From positions 1-5,509 of the forward strand of contig WQZJ01000078.1 of NCBI GenBank assembly GCA_009780795.1: 5,509 nt of DNA. Direction: 5' to 3'. Position numbers and translations under genes: made by a program. The notes beneath the pieces are model-generated. The model was not told where the DNA came from, did not search any database, and saw nothing but the letters and a program-made list of their open reading frames with translations. The stretch comes from Methanomassiliicoccaceae archaeon. Lineage in GTDB: Archaea; Thermoplasmatota; Thermoplasmata; Methanomassiliicoccales; Methanomethylophilaceae. Shown here piece after piece: positions 5,379 to 5,509 of this stretch (position 1 is the first letter of the stretch; every line of letters starts with the position of its first letter).

Positions 5379-5509
5379 ATGACAATACATTCGTTCCCCG
5401 ACATCAACAAGGATTGGCTGAGGAGAGCGAAGCGCAGATACGCCTCATCGTTCATGGGCGGGGAGTTCGACCGCATACCTGTGGATCCGATGATGCTGTC
5501 GCATGCGAC
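5379..5509 (+). CDS. N-terminus of a probable uroporphyrinogen decarboxylase/MtaA-MtbA-like methyltransferase-family protein (3' end outside window)
   Basis: Only 43 codons are visible. The opening helix WLRRAKRRYASSFMGGEFDRIPVDP resembles, in its second half (a basic helix, then G-x-x-x-DRIPV), the start of URO-D superfamily proteins. In methylotrophic methanogens these include methylcobamide:coenzyme M methyltransferases (MtaA, MtbA) and related corrinoid-dependent enzymes. The zinc-ligand and active-site regions lie beyond the edge, so the assignment rests on this short motif and on the divergent cobalamin operon. The ATG at 5379 is the first in-frame start after a TAG at 5373. No Shine-Dalgarno site precedes it and the TATA-like CGTATATGC (5358-5366) is rather close, so the promoter is uncertain. 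If the organism uses TAG for pyrrolysine, upstream extension is still unlikely, because the frame has no ATG, GTG or TTG start between 5247 and the TAG. Confidence 0.5.
   Translation, partial: MTIHSFPDINKDWLRRAKRRYASSFMGGEFDRIPVDPMMLSHA

Overview
The window looks like archaeal chromosomal DNA, most likely from a methylotrophic methanogen of the Methanomassiliicoccales (Thermoplasmata). This is an inference, not a database result. The base composition is moderately GC-rich, with frequent AGG/AGA arginine and ATA isoleucine codons. TATA-box-like elements lie about 25 bases before some gene starts, and first genes of transcription units lack a Shine-Dalgarno site while internal genes have a perfect GGAGGT. 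All six stop codons visible are TGA (five) or TAA (one), never TAG. No mobile element, RNA gene, CRISPR array or tandem repeat block was found.

Layout. (1) Bases 2-1351, plus strand: the C-terminal part of a P-type cation ATPase (P-domain hinge motif, then six membrane segments), cut by the left edge. (2) Bases 1345-2356, minus strand: a small secreted or membrane-anchored protein of unknown function, followed with a 14-base overlap by a DnaQ-like DEDDh 3'-5' exonuclease. The exonuclease meets the ATPase tail to tail with a 7-base overlap. (3) Bases 2357-2445: an AT-rich divergent promoter region with repeated AGTATATTA units. (4) Bases 2446-2637, plus strand: a 63-residue MoaD/ThiS-type ubiquitin-like sulfur carrier or protein modifier ending in Gly-Gly, apparently on a leaderless transcript. 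(5) Bases 2638-5246, minus strand: a two-gene operon of cobyric acid synthase (CobQ/CbiP) paralogues joined by an ATGA overlap. (6) Bases 5247-5378: a second divergent intergenic region. (7) Bases 5379-5509, plus strand: the start of a protein that resembles the N-terminus of the uroporphyrinogen decarboxylase/MtaA-MtbA methyltransferase superfamily.

The most interesting locus is the CobQ pair. The upstream copy (601 residues) carries an extra N-terminal cysteine-rich, probably metal-binding domain in front of a complete CobQ (ATP-dependent amide-ligase domain plus class I glutamine amidotransferase domain). The downstream copy (268 residues) has the ligase domain, lacks the whole amidotransferase domain, and still ends in a tail resembling the last part of CobQ, as if the amidotransferase had been excised internally. 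The short copy keeps some canonical CobQ motifs that the long copy has changed. Together with translational coupling, this suggests a heteromeric or subfunctionalised corrinoid amidase. A methylcobamide-methyltransferase-like gene divergent from the pair would fit the heavy corrinoid demand of methylotrophic methanogenesis.
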